Below are positions 22,301 to 37,300 of a stretch of 64,000 bases of DNA, one piece after another. Origin of the DNA: Albula goreensis (Eukaryota; Chordata; Actinopteri; Albuliformes; Albulidae); the NCBI GenBank assembly GCA_022829145.1, contig CM040747.1, forward strand, positions 38,270,052 to 38,334,051, read 5' to 3'. A model generated the notes under the pieces. The model was not told the DNA's origin and did no database searches. It saw only the letters and a program-made list of their open reading frames with translations. The position numbers and the translations under genes were made by a program. Position 1 is the first letter of the stretch. Each line of letters opens with the position of its first letter.

Positions 22301-25300
22301 ATCAATCTGTTCCACTGTCTGAATGAACTGAATGACAACTCTCTCGTGGAGGAAATCCAGACTTTCCTGAGATCAGGAAGACTTTCTGATAAAAAGCTGG
22401 AACCACACCAATGCTCAGCTCTGGCCTTTGTGTTACTGATGTCAGAGGAGGTCCTGGATGAGTTTGACTTGAAGATGTACAACACATCAGCAGCAGGTCA
22501 GCAGAGACTGATACTAGTCGTTAGGAACTGCAGGAAGGCCAGGTGAGTACTGTTACATCATTCATAATGCAGATGATTGACACTGATATTTGCATAAACA
22601 GTTTATAATTGTGTGAGAATAAAGTGCATGGATCTAGCTTACCTATATCATGACCAGAAGCCTGTATCGACCTTCAGAAAATGTTACTGAATAATATTTT
22701 AGAAGGTAATATTTTATGTTCCATGTGAGCTCACAGCATTTCCTGCACAGCTTGGGCATGCTGTGATAGCACACCCCATCCCTGTTGTTCCCCAGTGTGC
22801 TGGTGCTGGGGATGTGGCTCACTCTGCCTACTGCAGAGGGGTGGGGTTTGACCTGGCCCAGCCATTTCCTGGCCCCTGTACAAACTCTACCCTCTTCTAG
22901 GACCCTCCTGGTGTCAGATTTGAACTAAACGAACCATGTTACAGCACTGAGGTCCTATACGGCTTCCTTATAGTGCTGCACAGTGACCAGTTTGTTCTCC
23001 ATCTCAGACAGGGGCTCAGTGGTGAAATTACTGAGGGACTCTTATCCTTCCTCTCTCTATAGAGGTTCCAGAACCTCTCCAGGGCATTAGCATTTTAAAG
23101 CTAACCTCAAAGATGTCAGTGGGGCCTGGAACCTCCACCTCCAAACAGGTCATGCTGGGCATTTTGGTCTCTGTCTGTGGAGGATGGGTGGGGTGTTGTG
23201 CCATCCTTATCGTTCTGTCCACTGGCTCTGTCATGCAAAATTTAATCCACCTGGGAAATTTGATCTGGCCTGACGCAACAATGGGTTCTGAAAAGCTGAT
23301 ATTGCGTCTCCATTGAAAAACAAAAAAGGCAAATACATATTTTACAAAGGGGCATACTTTGTGTTTGTGTTTAAAGTCTTTGTTGAAATTATAGTGCTTT
23401 ATAAGTGTTAGTGACCAAAGTCTTAGGTGAATTTGTAGTGGCAAGCAAATGATGGTGGTTAACCTGGTGGGCGTACAAATTCATGAGTCAAATTACTGGT
23501 CACTCCTGAATGCTGGCCAGGGTGCATATTTACTTACACAATCATAAACAGTAAATGCAGCGATCTGACCAGCTTTCCTGTGGTCATCTTTATTATGAAA
23601 GACAAGTCGTTCAATTCTACAGTGAAAAGAATCATTCTGTCCATTGAAAACAAACTGTAAACCAGTGGTGTTCACTAGCTAGCATTTTTAATTGCTTTAC
23701 GTTTCTCTAAAACAAACATTTTTTCCAATGTGTATTTAAGGTATCTGTAAGTGCTGTAGGTTTGATCTTTGAAAAATGAAAGCTTGTGATAATGCAGGCC
23801 AGGCAACACTGTCAGGCACAACTTCTTAACTTGACTGTGTAAACACATTCCGTTTACACTTGGCCCCATAACGGAGTCTCCATGAGACAGATATAAATCT
23901 GATTTGCTATCCATGTGCTATAAGCAGTTATATGGCACTGTCTTCTGGAATGTAGGCAGCCAAGATGATGCCAGGTGCCAAAATTTAGCTTCACGTTATT
24001 TTACAATTACATTTACAATTTTGGTTTTTCTCCAACCATGTGAATCATCCATGCTGTTGTTTTGCACGTATTGACTGCGGGGGGTCCTCGTTGATGACTT
24101 CTGTGTGCTGATGTATTTCCATTTGGGAGGTGTAAAGATTACGGCCTGAATGCAGTGTGTGAACTTGTAGGCCTACTTACTTTATGTCAGCACATCTGAT
24201 ATATAATAATCAGTTAATGACCACATCAAACCTCCACATGGGAATCAAAACCAAAAATCACAGTATGATACAACCAACTAAAGCAGGGCACACATATCTA
24301 CGACTATACATCTCCAGAGTGATGTACTATATTCTATAGCTTGTCATCAGAAGACGCCTCTGGTTCTGGTTGCTCTTCAGAGACGATTGGCTTAGATTTT
24401 TTGGTAAATTCTAAATTTGTGAGTAAGCTTCCTTGTGTAACCGTGTAGTTTATGTGTTTATTATTTTTAATTGTAAATGTTATGTTGTCACCATTATTTT
24501 TGTATGATATTAAGTGTTTTTAATTATTGTTGTTTTGTGTTTAAATCGAGAGAAATTATTAACTTTAATAATTATTTAATTTAGTCAAATATTTACTTTC
24601 AGTGGTTTTGTTTGTTGTTCTTATAAATGTTAGAGAGAGAGAGATAAGGTATGGGATGTGTGATGTTGGTTCCACGTGCCCGTGTTTTTTGGGGAGGGAC
24701 CGGAAAAAGGAAACTGAGTCCAAAAGAAAAGAGTGCGGTTGCCTCCATGTTGTTGTTGTTGCACCTGTGAGGAAGAGACAGTATAAAGTCGTCCTGTCCT
24801 GCCGTAGCGGTGTGTGCTCATTGAAGAATTATTTCCTGCTTGTAACCCGCAACACCCACGACCCAGGCACACTACCCAAAAACCAGGGTTACACTTGTTT
24901 TCTTTTTGGCAGATCTGTATGCTGACTACAAAACAGGGAAATGAATAAGGGCGATTTGACGTGCAAACTGAGTGGGACTAAGAGTTTTTTTTCTGATCTT
25001 TGAGTTAAAGTGAATGAACTTTATGATATTGTGCCGCCACGCTTTGATGGTGATGGCAAGAATAGCATGCATGTCGGTATCTTTATGAAAGTGAATTAGT
25101 GATGAATCACCCACATGCATAAATCATACATCAATAATAGCCTAATTTTCCACATGATCCGTGATGATGAACATACAGAAAAATAGAAAAGCATAGGAAA
25201 AATAGCATATTGTCAATATTTTAGAGACCCCCCAAAATTTCACAAATCATGTTTTCAGGGGAGCTCATGTCTTATTAAGAGGAGCCAAGCTCCCCCTGGC

Positions 25301-28300
25301 TCCCCTGTAGTTCTCACCCTGCCTGAATGACCAGATACTGTTTTGTAAAATTGGTTGCCAAGTTTTGACATTTCCATGGGTTTTTTTTAATCAAGATACC
25401 ATTTAAATTTAGTTCAGATATCATGTTGTTGTTCCCATTTTAAAAAGTAATTACAATTTGTTCACCTTCTTCCAGCCATTTATAGCTTGTCCTTATGAAA
25501 CTCCTTTGGCTTTATAGATGTACTGTTGACTCACCTTGCTTTTCAAATGAGCTAATTTAGTTCAGTTTTCTTCTGGTTTATATACATTGTATGTACTTCA
25601 AAATGCAATAATATTTATGATCAATTCATTTTCCTCCCTTTTTTCAGAACCTGATTTCATTGCAAGGGTTTTTATCTCAACTTTTAGAAGGTTCCTGATA
25701 AAATCATGTGTTTCTTGCTTTGCTTTATCCAGACAGAATTAATACATGCTATAATTTGATATCTAGTTGGCTCAAGTCCAAACAAAAAGGTATTATGTTT
25801 CCAGTAAGAGCGTGTTCTGTTTGGATGAACATCATAAGTACTAAAAGCTATTACAATTGTGTTCTGGTCCAACAGTGGTGTTGGAACAACCTCTACTTTT
25901 ACAATGTAAGGGCATAATGAATGTGATATAAACCATCGGTTGATCCTAGATTTAGATGGGCCAGTTTTATTACTCCAAGTAACCATTTGATCAGGGTTCC
26001 TGACTCTTAAAATGCTGGTTGGGTCAAACATAGACATCATATTGGTTAAGGAGGTGTGATTACAGTTTTGTTGGGGCCTGTGAGGTCATAAATCCATGTA
26101 ATTTAGGGCTGGTATAAAATCCCCACCTAATTAAATGTTCAGATTAGGATTGATTTTTCAGGATTCATTATGAATAGCATCTAGGAAATAATTATTTCTC
26201 TTATTTTGGCTGTAACCATAAATATTCCCAGGCAAATAAACATTTCCAACCGATTGCTGGGGGCAGCGAACTGTTGCCTTTGCAATTCCAAGACCGGGCT
26301 GTCCGTCCCCGTCGACAAGAGCGAGCTGACCGCGGAATGAGAAGCTCCGGCGTTGGGTACAAGCGGCGGAGGCAAAGTCAGTCCTCTTTTCTTATTGTAT
26401 TTAAACAAGCGGAGTGTATCAGCCGCACGACACGAAACTCACCAACCTTATAGCTAGCATTGACGAATTTAAAGACAACCAGAGTAAGGTCAGGCATGCA
26501 GTATCAGCCCAGGGAGGCCGTGACACTATCAAGCTAGGAATATGTATCCTGTTTTACCACAAATATTTTGGAATCCACATCAGTTGTAAGCTATTTTTTC
26601 ATCATCATTTCTGATTGGAATGCCGGGCTTCTTTCTTTTGACGAGGAAAAGTTTGTTGGAGCTCTCAGTCCAGCAGGCTCCACTCGGACATTGTAGGCGA
26701 TCACTCAAGTAATAGTGGAGTGCGCGAACTTGACTACTTGGTGGAAGTCTGTCGTCAAATGGATTTTTTAGAACACAACTGGTAGGCTGAAGAGTTTGCT
26801 ACAGTGTAAAACATTGATTGCATGTCAAATTTAAATAATTTCAATAAATCAAATTTACTGCTGTCTCATATGACCGTCTATGATTGAATTTACTTTGGAA
26901 AGGTACCAGAGTCAGACATGACGGCATCATTTTGAGTCCCTATAGATTCACAATTCTAGCTCTGTGGTAACCCCTCATCACTCCATGTGGGACACAGCAA
27001 AATATTTTACTCGCAGTTATATTTATCCTAGTTACATGAATTCATGTTACGGAACTTGACACAACTAGGGAAGAGACAATCTAGTCACAACTGAAGTCAA
27101 CGTAGGCTATGTGTCAGTAGGTTACATTATGGCGACTACAAGATTATCAAGCGAGACCTGTACAAAAACTGTGTGAACTCAAAGCAAGGTTTTTACAAAA
27201 ACCTGACATTGCCAACAGCTAAGTTGATTGGCAGTTAGGCTCAAACAAGCAGTGGAGCTTGCTTCTCCTGCCACAATAAGAGACTCAACAGAGAAGCTTT
27301 TCTGCCAGAGATTGAGAGGGAGGCAATGTACCAGCTACCAAGCTAACTTATTCTATTGGCGAGGTACTAGCTCGGCTACCCACAAGGTATATGTTGAATA
27401 TTCTGCTCTCTTTTACATGAAATTGGTGACTTTGACAGATGAAACTTGAATCTGGATGCCATTTGTGGCTTGTGAAGTTGAGCGACACAAACAGCACACA
27501 GCCATAAGCTAGCGGTACCTCTGCAACGCAGCGCTTCATTATTATATCCTCACAATAGTTTTAGTGTGAATGTGTTGCAGCCTGTTCTCTGTGGAGGGAT
27601 GACAGCGCTCTCTAGTGGACTCATTTAGTAACTGCAGCAGAGCTTAGAGAGGAGCCAAAGCATTTAGATACAGCAAAACTGTTCTGAATAAGGGCCCCAA
27701 TGGATCCAGCTTTGTGTGTTATTTCATTTCTGCTTTTATGCAACCGGTTAATGCTACAGCTGTGTTGGGTTCCTTGTAAAATGGAGTATTATTGTTGAAG
27801 AGGTTCATTATTTTTAGTTACACCAAAGACAAGTAAACACAACAAAAGATGGGAAAATGATGCACAGCTGGGTCAGAAGCACAGCTGTAGAACTGTCAGA
27901 CTTGAGCAGGACATCTTATTCTCAGGTGTAAAGTGCTGCAGTTGGAGAGTGTAGCACAGACATCTTCCTCAGAGCATTGTAGATCTTACAGTCCTCATTA
28001 TCACTCTTTATCAGTGAGCACTATCAATACTACATTTAAAATATTAAGTGTTAAATATTAACACATCACCTATTTCTTTCAGACTCGGCAGCTGTGGTCT
28101 TACAGAGGAGTCCTGTGAAATTGTGGCCTCAGCTCTCCAGTCATCAAACTCACCTCTGAGAGAGCTGGACCTCAGCTACAATAACCTGGGAGATTCAGGA
28201 GTGAAGCTGCTCTGTGCTGGACTGAAGAGTCCAAACAGTAAACTACAGACACTGGGGTGAGTAGTGCTGTGGCAGACTGTAGAAGCCTAGAATATTGATT

Positions 28301-31300
28301 GCTTTTTGGTTCTGTTATTTTCTCTTTATTGTTTTTTAGAGAATGGCAGTTAAGTATCAGAGAGTAAATATTTGTGTTTCTTATCGGAGCACTTTCATTG
28401 TGTTTAACATCAAAAAATGATTTTAGTTTCCTGCTGATGGCTCACTGATGTGCACTGTTTTAACACTGGTGTTCGTACGTTGGGGTTTTTTTGGGAAAAT
28501 TCATAAAACCAATAACTATCAAATTGTTTGGTCACAGGTCATTGAGAAATGATCACCATCAGAACAGAAACGCTGCACTGCTGATCAGATGTGAACTAAA
28601 AACCCCCTTGCCTTCCTGTGACTACTCCTGTGAACCTTTATCTGTGTGATAATGTTTGCATTTTTACTCTCATTGGAAGGAAATACAAACTTCTCACAAC
28701 TTGTCAAGCTAACTCACTATTCACTCTAAAGGCTGGAATTTGCTTTAATAATGAAATACAGTATAAAAGGATCTGATAACTCCATCCTTAGCCCTGCTGT
28801 CCACACTTGGCTCAGGGGCATGAGTAGGGCCATGAGTGAGGCTTAAAGCCCAGAGTTAGCCTGAAAAAGACTGTGGAAAAGGTAGCTGGGCCATTAGCCC
28901 CAATTCTGACAGAACTGAATAGAGGAAAAGGGGCTATTTGGGTCAGAAGCACAGCTGTAGAACTGTCAGACTTGAGCAGGACATCTTATTCTCAGGTGTA
29001 AAGTGCTGCAGTTGGAGAGTGTAGCACAGACATCTTCCTCAGAGCATTGTAGATCTTACAGTCCTCATTATCACTCTTTACAGAGAAACATTAAACAGTT
29101 CCTTCTCTCAATCAAACTTCTCCTCTCTCCAGCCTTCATTCCTTTGTCCACATTGGTCCCATCCCTCTCTTCTTACCACTCTATCACAGCAAAATAAAGC
29201 AGAATCAGGTAATTCAGTGGTACGGTGCCACAGTATGAATTTATACGAGATATATGACATTGACAGTGAGAGTTTAATCATACTTCAAAATGTGGGTATT
29301 CATACAGACTATACTGAAGTATCAAAGGCTTTCCAGGTACTGGGAAAAATCACTCAATTCCAAAGAATTACTGAGCGCTTTCCATCCAGCATATTATGAG
29401 AGTTTGAGGATAAGGAGACTGTGATACCTTTGGATGCTGAGCACTTTGACCCAGAACCTGGTAAATGCTGGACTGTGATGCCAGTACAGGAGCAGGAGAA
29501 GTCAGGGCCAGTTGAAAGTGAAAAAGTGAACACAGAATTTGGAAATACTTTGGTTTGGCACCAGTTTATCATTATCATTCATACAACTAGTAATACAACT
29601 AAATACTAAAATAAGGACCCCAATAAAATTGAAAATGAGCTTTTCTAGCTGTTGCAACTTTGAGAAATGAATAATGCACTGATTTACAAGAGCCAAAGAA
29701 GAGATATGAGCATGTTTTCTGATGCATTAAGTGCAATAAAATCATTTTGTTTCCTGAATCAGACTGATAATTGTGATTAAAAAATTGTAATGAAAATATT
29801 TAGGAAAATAACAGGGATTATAATTTTAACCATAATCACTCAGTTCTGAGTTTCAGGCCAGTAAGTTGAACAGAAGCACCTGTGAATGTTCTGGAATGCA
29901 GACCTGATGATAAACAAGCTCTGAAACTGACTGATGTCTGAAAACAGGAAAAACAGATTGTCGTAGCCTAGAATATTGATTGTTTTCTGGTTCTGTAATT
30001 TTGTCTTTAATTTTTTCAGAGAATGGCAGTTAAGTATCAGAGAATCAATATTTTTGTTTCTTATCTGAGCACTTTCATTGTGTTTAACATCAAAAAGTGA
30101 TTTTAGTTTCCTGCTGATGGCTCAGTGATGTGCACTGTTTTGACACTGGTGTTCCTACATTGAGGTTTTTTGGTAATATTCATAAAACCAATAACTATCA
30201 AAAAGTTTGGTCACAGGTCATTGAGAAATGATCACTATCAGAACAGATGCGCTGCACTGCTAATCAGATGTGAACTAAAAACCCCCTTGCCCTCCTGTGA
30301 CTACTCCTGTGAACCTTTATCTGTGTGATAATGTTTGCTTTTTTACTCTCATTGGAAGGAAATACAAACTTCTCACAACTTGCCAAGCAAACTATTCTCT
30401 CAAAAGGCTGGAATTTGCTTTAATAATGAAATACAGTATAAAAGGATCTGATAACTCTATCCTTAGCCCTGCTGTCCACACTTGGCTCAGGGGCATGAGT
30501 AGGGCCATGAGTGAGGCTTAAAGCTCAGAGTTAGCCTGAAAAAGACTGTGGAAAAGGTAGCTGGGCCATTAGCCCCAAATCTGACAGAACTGAACAGAGG
30601 AAAAGGGGCTATTTGGGTCAGAACCACAGCTGTAGAACTGTCAGACTTGAGCAGGACATCTTATTCTCAGGTGTAAAGTGCTGCGGTTGGAGAGTGTAGC
30701 ACAGACATCTTCCTCAGAGCATTGAAGATCTTACAATCCTCAATATCACTCTTTATCAGTGAGCACTATCAATACTACATTTAAAATATTGTGTTAAATA
30801 TTAACACATCACCTCTTTCTTTCAGACTCAGCAGCTGTGGTCTTACAGAGGAGTCCTGTGAAATTGTGGCCTCAGCTCTCCAGTCATCAAACTCACCTGT
30901 GAGAGAGCTGGACCTCAGCTACAATAACCTGGGAGATTCAGGAGTGAAGTTGCTCTGTGCTGGACTGAAGAGTCCAAACTGTAAACTACAGACACTGGGG
31001 TGAGTAGTGCTGTGTACTTTGTGACCTTTAGTGAATAGTTAGTGATTATGGCTCCAAACAGAGAAATGTTAAACAGCTCCTTCTCTCAATCAAACTTCTC
31101 TTCTCTCCAGCCTTCCTTTGTCCGCATTGGTCTCATCCCTCTCTTCTTACTCCTCTATCACAGCAAAGTAAAGCAGGATAAAACCCCATGAGTCTTAGGG
31201 TTCAGTGTGAAAGTGGGATAATGTGTGTGTTCTAACCATAGACTAGTGTCGAGACAGCAACATGGATTTTATGGTTATTTACCCTGCTCCCTTCTTTTAT

Positions 31301-34300
31301 GGTCCCTTGCCATGCACCCAGACACGGCCTGAGAGGGACAAATGGACTCCACCCCCTTGTAAATACCCCTGAATCAGTGACCAAAGAGGCAACAGGCTTT
31401 TCAAACATGGCAAGGAGCAGAGCTTTACTCAGAAACTAAAACGAAGCACTTATGACAGCCAAAATGGATGTACATTTGGGGTTACCAGTTAAAAGCGGAA
31501 TTGGGCGTGGTACGACCCTCTTTGTTGTTGGTAAGCCCTAAGATGCCCCCAAATGTAGAATCCTTTGATAAACATGCCAAACCACAGGGGGCTATCACCT
31601 GTCTCTCTCCCTCTGGCTCCTTCCCCTTCTGCAGTATGTGCATGTCAGTGTGTTTGCCTGCCTGCGTGTGAGCGTGTGAGCGAGTGAACAGGTTTATTTA
31701 AACTATCCTGAAGTTATTCCTTAGAGCCTGCAGCATGTAGGTAGGAGATAGTTTGTCGGACGTGGCGTGCCCTTTTCTTGGTGATCGCATCAGCACTGAA
31801 GCTCTAATAATTTGCAGAGCTTTACATGGGGAGAGGGAGATTAGACCCTGATTAGATAGCTATTGTATCATTCCCTGATGAGTATTTTTGTGAATTTCCC
31901 ATTTTATAATTAATTTGAACAACATTCTCCAGGCTCATATTTCAAACATTAGAACATAAGAACATATTATGACGAGGACAGGCCATTCGGCCCAACAAAG
32001 CTCGCCATTACATTATTTAAAGAGTATCCAAAACTGCATCAAGTCTGGACTTGAACACAGCAAGGGTCTCTGCCTCAACTACATGACCTGGCAACCCATT
32101 TCATGTATTGATAAGTTAGTGTGAAATAATACTTCCTTACATCAGTGCGGAACTTACTCTTAACTAGTTTCCATTTATGTCCCCTTGTCCTACAGACTGA
32201 ACTCACCTTAAAAAATTTATCGTAGTTAACCTTGTTGAGTCCCTTTATAAATTTAAAAACCTCTATTAAATCACCCCTTAGTCTCCTCTTGCTGAGTCTA
32301 AATAGGTTATGTAACTTTAGTCTTGCCTCGTAGCTTTTATGTTTCATGCCATGAACTAATTTAGTTGCCCTCCTTTGTACTTTTTCAAGAGCCTCGATAT
32401 CTTTCTTATAGTGCCCAGAACTGCACACAGTATTCCAAGTGTGGTCTAACTAAAGCATTATATAATTTTAATATAACCTCCTTAGATTTATAATCAATAC
32501 TTTTGGCTATATATCCTAGCATCCTGTTGGCCTTTTTTACTGCTACAGCACACTGCCCAGATCCTGTTAGGCTTAGGTCAACTATTACTCCCAAGTCTTT
32601 TTCAAATTGGGCACAATCTAGTTTACTTCCTCCCATGAAGTAGTCTCGTCTAAGGTTCTTGTTTCCCACATGCAAGACTTTACATTTAGTTAAGTTGAAT
32701 GTCATCTGCCAGGTATCTGCCCACATATGGATGCTGTTTAGGTCTTATTGTATTTCCTCAGTTGATTCTATACTGTTGGCTAGACTCCCCAGTTTTGTGT
32801 CATCTGCAAATTTTACTATTTTACTACTAACCCCTGCCTGAAGATCATTTATGTAAATAAGGAAAAGCAAAGGCCCCAACACCGATCCCTGGGGGACTCC
32901 ACTTCTTACAGGACCCTGCTCTGAAACAATTCCTCCAACAGTTACACTCTGCTTTCTACCAGTCAGCCAACTTCGAACCCATTCAGTGGTAGCTCCTGAT
33001 ATTCCTGTAGATTTCATTTTCACTATGAGCCTGTCATGCAGAACTTTGTCGAGTACCTTTTGGAAGTCTAAATAGATAATGTCATAAGCTTGGTTTGCAT
33101 CTAAACATGCTGTGGCTTCCTCAAAAAAGTCCAGGAGCTTTGTTAAGCATGACCTCCCTCTGCGAAAACCATGCTGGCTATCGTTTAAGATACCATTTTG
33201 TTCTAAGAATAATTCCAAATTGTCCCTAATGATGGCTTCCAGTAATTTACAAGTGATACAAGTTAAGCTAACAGGCCTATAATTTCCTGGATCAGTCCGG
33301 TCTCCTTTCTTGTAGCTAGGTACTACACTGCCTAGCTTCCAGTCATCTGGTATTTCTCCAGGGATTGCTTAAAAATAACTGTCAGAGGTTTGTAGACCTC
33401 TTTCGCTAATTCCCTGAGTACTCTTGGAAATATTCCATCAGGACCTGCAGCCATATTTGTTTTAGGTTTTCGAAGTTTATCTAGCACTTCTGTATCATTT
33501 AAATCAATGTCCTCCATGAGACTCTGAGAACTGAAATCTCCTGGAGGCATATGAGCGAACCCTTCACTAGTGAAACTCTCCACAAAGTAGTTGTTTAGGG
33601 TATCAGTAATAGCCTTCTTGTCATAAACCATAAGTCCATCCTTATTTTTTAAACCTCTTATCTCAACCTTAAGTATCCTTTTTCGATTGTAGTATTGGAA
33701 AATGCGTTTAGGGTTGTTCTTTGCATCTAGCGCAATCTGTCTTTCCAAACGCCTTTTAGCTTCCCTTATTTCTTTCTTAACTTGAGCTTGCATTTTGCTG
33801 TATTCAATCTTGTTTGTCTCTGAGCTGTCTAACTTGAATTTTCGAAATAGTTTCCTTTTATGTTTCAAACTATCATGTAATGCCTTATTCATCCACTGCA
33901 GATGCTTATTTTTCAGCTTCCCTTTTCGCACTTGCGGAATAAATTTACGCTGTACATCCAGAATAATCATTTTAAATATGTAACATATTTCTCTCACAGT
34001 TCTACCATCTAGAAGAGTGGTAGAACTGTGAGAGAAAAAGACAAGAGTACCCAGTTTATATTTCTTGTATAATCATGCATTTTAATAAAGTCAGCTCGTC
34101 TGAAGTTGAAAATTCTAGCATTGGAGGATGTAGTCTTAACTCGCCAAAAAACTGAAAATGTAACTGCACTATGGTCACTTGTTCCAAGTGGCTCCCCTAC
34201 CTCAGTACTGCAGATTCTATCAGGGTTATTACACAGAACCAGGTCTAGAATTGTGTTCTCTCTTGTAGGTTGAGTAACAGACTGAATCAGAAAACAATAA

Positions 34301-37300
34301 TTTACAACATCCAAACAAAACAACTTCCTCACATATACCCTGACCAGATACAGTTTCCCAATTAATTGAGGGGTAAATGAAGTCCCCCATTACTATTGTC
34401 TCACCCTCCCGACATGCTAGTGTAATGTTATCAAAGATCATCCTGTTGACACTGCTGTCAGAGGCTGGTGGCCTATAACATACTCTGACATTCAGACTCT
34501 TTTCATTTTCCCCCAGTATTTTAATCCATATGTCCTCACTCACACCAAGGGGCTCCATACCTGGAATTTCCTGGATATTAAGATAATCCTTTACATACAG
34601 AGGTATGCCCCCTCCTCTTCTATTGGTTCTAAGCACCTTGTATCCCTTTATGTTATACTCATCCCCATCCCCTGCACTAAGCCACGTCTCTGTGATCCCA
34701 ACAACATCATGGCTACTATTACTCATAACCGCTTCTAGATCCAAAATTTTATTTTTTATGTTTCTAGCATTTAAACACAGAAATTTCAGGGTACTGTGTG
34801 TGCATTTCCCATCCTTCCTCTCCACCTCTATGACAGTGATGCTCTAACTGATTTGCAATCATGGTTCCCTCACTACCAATAAAATAATTAGCCTTGATGT
34901 GTTCTATTCCGGCAGTCTGTCTATCCCTACCCATCTCGCTGTATAACCTCCCTGCACCCCCAGTCCCTAGTTTAAATACCCCTCTACTACCCAAAGCACA
35001 CACTGGCCCAATGCAGCTGTACCCCTCCGGTTCAGGTGTAACCCGTCCCGCTTGTACAGGTCACTCCTGTTCCAAAAGGAGTCCCAGTGCCCCATAAACC
35101 TGTACCCCTCTTTCCTGCACCAGGTTTGTAGCCACGCTTTAAACCTCCATGTAAAGGCTTGCTTCCCTTTGCTTGCACGTGGGACCGGTAGAATTCCAGA
35201 GAAGACTACCGTGGAGGTTCTGCTCCTAATCTTCCCCGCTAGCTCGATAAATTTATCCTGCAGAACCTCAAATCTACCCTTTCCTATGTCATTGGCCCCA
35301 ACATGGACCATGACCACTGGATCCTCCCCGCTCTGGCCAGGAGCTTGTCTGTACGCTCCAGGAGGTCTCCAACCTGGGCACCAGGTAGGCAACAGACCAT
35401 ACGAGAGTCCTTGTCGCGCGAACACACTATGCTATCTACCCTTCTAATGATTGAGTCCCCCACTATCACTAACTCCCTTTTCTTGGAGGATGAGGCCGCC
35501 TGGGTGCCCTGGGGCTCTTCAGTCCTCCCACTCACAGTATCGTGGGGCAACTCGTCATGCAGTGGCATGAAGCGGTTGGTCACCACAATCTCCGGAGATG
35601 CCACCCCACTTGGGATTTTGCGCCCCTTTCTACGCTTACGCCCTACTGTAACCCAGCTCTCTCGCCCTGTCTGGTCTGTATCTTCTTCCCTACCCGGCTT
35701 TGGTGAGCGCATTATCTCCCTATAGGGTGTAGTAAATAGTTCCTGGAACTCTTAACAATTCAGGATTACTGTGGAGTCCAGCCAATTGGGCCTCGAGATC
35801 AAGAATCTTGCTCTCCAAGTGCTCAACTAGTCGGCAACGGTCGCAGATGAACTCATCCTCGAGGTCTCCCTCCAGAAATCCGATCACCCGGCAACTCTCG
35901 CACAGTTTTGGCCACATTTTCTCCCCTAACTAAACGCGCGTTCCCTAAACAAAGATTTACTGCCGAGACAGAATTACTGACTAAAAAAGTGCTAAGAGCA
36001 CTGAGGTGGCTCAGAACAGCCAAATGCAGAAACCAAACACAGGAAAAGCCACTGAGTCTAGATACAAGATACAACATAAAAACGCTACCTGCTAAGCAAA
36101 AGCAGACACTCTAACACAACCAGAATCAGGATATCCTTAAAGCAAACACTGGAGAACGGTAAAAACAAAGTAAACAAGCGAACTGGCTGTCTAACTAACT
36201 TCCCGACTAGCGAGCTAGAGTATGTCCCTTAAAGATTTGCTATTTAAAGATTTAAAGATTTGCTCGAAAGAGCACAAAAAAACCTCTCGTCAGCTCGACT
36301 ATGCGCCGAATTAGCAGCGTTTGCTAAAGAGCTACGGAGGGAAAAAAAGTGGAAAATTCCCTCCCTGTCCCCTAATGGCAACAAAAGATTACGCTTTAGG
36401 AGCAGATCAAGCCTACCTTATTTAACAGCTATTTGATGTGGTGAGGTGAATAGCCCCAACTTTTATTTTAATTCTTATGCAAATTAATGTAAGAGCAGAG
36501 AGCGCAGAGACTACTCCACTCCACAAACACAGAGCGAACTCGTCCAGGCTAGAGCAATCGAGCAGAACAATCGAGTGAAGACACTTTGCATTGGCCAATT
36601 AGGCAGCACATCATTTCAAGGTGCTTTATTGGCACGACATGGGCTGTGTTACCAAAGCAAATGGTACAGTTAACACAATAACAGAACAATTAACACAATT
36701 AATAACAGGGAAAAAAGGAACAAACATGAATGCATACAATGAATGACTATTAACTAACATTTATACATTTATTACATTCCTGCACTGGTGACAGGTTGCT
36801 ACATATAGAGCAGCCAGGGAGGCTGTGTGTCCTTCACCCAGTAAGATTGGTAATTGTCTCTCCACAGGGAGTGTTTCAAAATTTGGATATACTCTTAAAA
36901 TTTTCAAAAAAGTCTTTGTGAATTTTTGTGTCATTTGTGCAGTATAGGAGGAAGTGTAGCTCTGTCTCAGCCTCACCTGTCTCACAGTGATCACATATCC
37001 TCTCCTCTTTGGAGCGCCAGGTTTGCTTGTGTCTGCCTGTTTCAATGGCCAGGCTGTGATCACTTAGTCTGTATTTGGTTTGGATCTGTTTCTCCTTCAT
37101 ATCTCTGACAGTGGAGAGATATTCTGCCAGTTTGTAATTTCTGGTTAACATAGTGTAGCAATTTAATTTGCTTTGCAGTTTTGTCATTTTCTGCCAATGT
37201 TCCAAATAAGAATCTTTTATTTGATTTATTAATTGGCTGATTTTAATTGAAGCAGTGCTGGTCTGAAACATGTCATAGTTAGTATTGTTAGTTGGTTTGT

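Larger units (their letters stand above)
31948..36576 (-). mobile_element. Nearly full-length CR1-like non-LTR retrotransposon
   Basis: A 4.6-kb minus-strand element lies in an NLR intron. Its 3' end (31948-31970) is a period-8 GAACATAA tail typical of CR1-like elements. In coding order it has ORF1 (35917-34967: Cys zinc-finger-like motif plus an SGNH esterase-like domain) and ORF2 (34825-32075: endonuclease, reverse transcriptase and C-terminal part). Several frameshifts and a 19-bp inverted duplication break the frames, so it is inactive. The GC-richer 5' region runs to about 36570. The 5' boundary is approximate. Confidence 0.85.

Noticed and set aside
23028-23444. A 138-codon minus-strand frame in the NLR intron as a gene
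   Set aside because: No domain, splice or promoter context is seen; it may be degraded repeat.
34605-35725. Plus-strand open frames of 80-140 codons
   Set aside because: They are antisense shadows of CR1 ORF1 and ORF2.
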